Shown here: one piece after another, positions 6,064-7,440 of the stretch
Layout: each line of letters starts with the position of its first letter
Position numbering within the stretch: the first letter of the stretch is position 1
Origin: Oscillospiraceae bacterium
GTDB taxonomy: Bacteria; Bacillota; Clostridia; Oscillospirales; Oscillospiraceae
Direction: 5' to 3'
NCBI GenBank assembly: GCA_009785655.1
Contig: WQVW01000074.1
Location: 1 to 7,440, forward strand
Length of the DNA stretch: 7,440 nt
Translations under genes and position numbers: made by a program
Notes under the pieces: generated by a model
What the model saw: the letters and a program-made list of their open reading frames with translations, nothing else
What the model was told of the DNA's origin: nothing
The model's database searches: none

Positions 6064-7206
6064 ATGAGCTTAGATGAATTGAGAGGGAAAATCGACCAAA
6101 TAGACGCAGAACTGTTTCACCTTTTTGAAGCGCGGATGGATGTTGTCTCTGAAATCGCGGAGTTTAAGCAAGCGCATAACCTGCTTACGTTGGACTATGC
6201 ACGTGAAGACGCGAAGACCCAAGCACTTTCAGGAAAAGTGCGCCCGGATATAGCGCCTTATGCCTATACACTGTATGATACGTTATTTGAGTTAAGCCGC
6301 AGTCATCAGCATTCCGTGCGGATGCAGGTGTCCGATCTGTCATGTGAGATCCAGGATGCGATTTCAGGCACTGATAAGCTTTTCCCACAACGTGCGACAG
6401 TGGCCTGTCAAGGGGTTGAGGGGGCGTATTCTCAATTGGCCTGTTCGCGGCTTTTTAAGCAGCCGGGTATGATGTATTTTAAGACGTTTGAAAATGTGTT
6501 CTCCGCCATTGAAAACGGACTTTGCGAATATGGCGTCCTGCCGTTGGAAAACAGCACGGCGGGGTCTGTGACAAAAATCTATGACCTGATGCAAAGCCAT
6601 GACTTTAAAATTGTCAGAAGCGTCCGGTTGAAAATCGACCATAATCTGATCGCGCCGAAAGGTGTGAAGATGGAGGATGTCCGGGAGATATTCTCGCATG
6701 AGCAGGCGATTAGCCAATGCACAACGTTTTTAGAGCGGTTTCCTAACGTGAAAATCACGCCGTGCGAAAATACTGCCGCCGCCGCCGAAGCCGTGGCAAA
6801 GTCCGACAGGCGCGACGCGGCCGCGATTTCGTCACACAGCTGCATTAAGCTGTACGATTTGAACTGCCTGGCCAAAGATATACAAGATCGCAACAACAAC
6901 TATACAAGATTCATCTGCATTTCTAAAAATCTAGAAATCTATCCGGGGGCAGACAGGACGAGCATCATGATCGTACTGCCGCACCGCCCGGGTTCATTGT
7001 ATAAAGCGTTGGCGCGGTTTTACGCGCTGGGGGTCAACCTGATCAAACTCGAAAGCCGCCCAATTGCCGAGCGTGACTTTGAATTCATGTTTTACTTCGA
7101 TCTTGAAACGTCGGTATACTCCGACGAGTTCATAAAACTCATCGACGACATGCAGGAGTTTTGTGAGGAGTTCAAGTATCTGGGGAGTTATAGTGAGGTA
7201 ATCTAA
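6064..7206 (+). CDS. pheA: Bifunctional chorismate mutase-prephenate dehydratase (P-protein)
   Basis: This 380-residue cytoplasmic enzyme converts chorismate to prephenate and then to phenylpyruvate, the committed branch to phenylalanine. An AroQ-type chorismate mutase helix bundle covers about 1-80 and opens with the typical LDELRGKIDQIDAEL; likely active-site residues include Arg7, Arg24, Lys35 and the RE pair at 47-48. A linker of about 30 residues leads to the prephenate dehydratase domain (about 112-288), with GVEGAYS (117-123), LENSTAGSV (161-169) and the catalytic TRF motif (281-283). A C-terminal ACT domain (about 298-380) has the GSLYKAL turn (310-316) and ESRP (330-333), which in this family bind phenylalanine, so feedback inhibition is expected. 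All three modules are intact. It has its own promoter and so is probably not part of the cell-wall operon. Confidence 0.95.
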   Translation: MSLDELRGKIDQIDAELFHLFEARMDVVSEIAEFKQAHNLLTLDYAREDAKTQALSGKVRPDIAPYAYTLYDTLFELSRSHQHSVRMQVSDLSCEIQDAISGTDKLFPQRATVACQGVEGAYSQLACSRLFKQPGMMYFKTFENVFSAIENGLCEYGVLPLENSTAGSVTKIYDLMQSHDFKIVRSVRLKIDHNLIAPKGVKMEDVREIFSHEQAISQCTTFLERFPNVKITPCENTAAAAEAVAKSDRRDAAAISSHSCIKLYDLNCLAKDIQDRNNNYTRFICISKNLEIYPGADRTSIMIVLPHRPGSLYKALARFYALGVNLIKLESRPIAERDFEFMFYFDLETSVYSDEFIKLIDDMQEFCEEFKYLGSYSEVI

Positions 7207-7251
7207 TGCACCTCTAATTAACACAGAAAATTTATATTATCGGAGGTTAAT

Positions 7252-7440
7252 ATGTCAGAGTATCGGACACAAAAAGAACTCAAACCCACAGTGGATGACA
7301 TGGCCAGAGAGCTTTTTGATGAAGATAAATTGGCGAATGTACTGGATTTTCTTGAATTTCTAAAAAACAACCAGTTGACACCACGGTGGTATACGACCAA
7401 TTCATGGTCGGTTAAATACAAAAATAAAACGGTTTGCACG
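7252..7440 (+). CDS. Hypothetical protein, 5' part only (cut by the window end)
   Basis: The first 63 codons of an open frame begin with ATG 7252, preceded by a strong GGAGG (7242-7246) at a 5-base spacing. The visible part is hydrophilic: a likely helical region (about 12-41, MARELFDEDKLANVLDFLEF) followed by a Trp/Tyr-rich probable beta segment (WYTTNSWSVKYKNKTVCT, 46-63). There is no signal peptide or membrane segment. The SWSVKYKNKTVCT stretch faintly recalls small DUF3788-type proteins, but too little is visible to claim this. It starts 45 bases after pheA with no terminator or convincing promoter between, so it may be read from the pheA promoter. Confidence 0.7.
   Translation, partial: MSEYRTQKELKPTVDDMARELFDEDKLANVLDFLEFLKNNQLTPRWYTTNSWSVKYKNKTVCT

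Noticed and set aside
7235..7240. TATTAT as a -10 box for the last gene
   Set aside because: There is no -35 at the right distance, and the transcript would start within or after the ribosome binding site.

Overview
The window looks like chromosomal DNA of a Gram-positive Bacillota, most likely a member of the Clostridia. The reasons are strong GGAGG-type ribosome binding sites, sigma-A-like promoters, a fused chorismate mutase-prephenate dehydratase, and an FHA-SEDS/class B PBP gene pair. No marker fixes a genus. All seven genes lie on the plus strand, packed tightly, with no gap over about 125 bases. I see no rRNA, tRNA, CRISPR array, insertion sequence or phage gene.

Layout. Positions 1-113 hold a possible terminator remnant and a good promoter (TTGTAA, 17 bp, TATAAT) for a 681-residue elongation factor G paralogue of the EF-G-2 class (114-2159). 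A 125-base gap follows, with small palindromes and a strong 13-bp hairpin. Next come two small, AT-rich genes: a MazG-like nucleotide pyrophosphohydrolase (2285-2593) and an 81-residue membrane protein with a C-terminal zinc ribbon (2604-2849). After them is a cell-wall pair: an FHA domain fused to a SEDS (FtsW/RodA) glycosyltransferase (2892-4682), overlapping by an ATGA a class B penicillin-binding protein (4679-5998). A clear promoter (6002-6030) starts just after that gene and drives pheA (6064-7206), which encodes the bifunctional enzyme of phenylalanine synthesis. The window ends inside an unrecognised gene (from 7252).

How the genes work together. The SEDS protein and the PBP should form one peptidoglycan synthase: the SEDS protein polymerises glycan and the PBP crosslinks it. 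The FHA domain on the cytoplasmic side suggests control by Ser/Thr phosphorylation, as in the mycobacterial fhaA/fhaB-pstP-rodA-pbpA locus, but here the sensor is built into the SEDS polypeptide. The other genes are housekeeping or accessory and have no evident functional link to the pair.

I found no clearly undescribed system. The most interesting element is the FHA-SEDS fusion, with two extra predicted membrane segments and an Arg in the usually Tyr-containing SYGGSS motif. Next is the EF-G paralogue with altered G-domain motifs.
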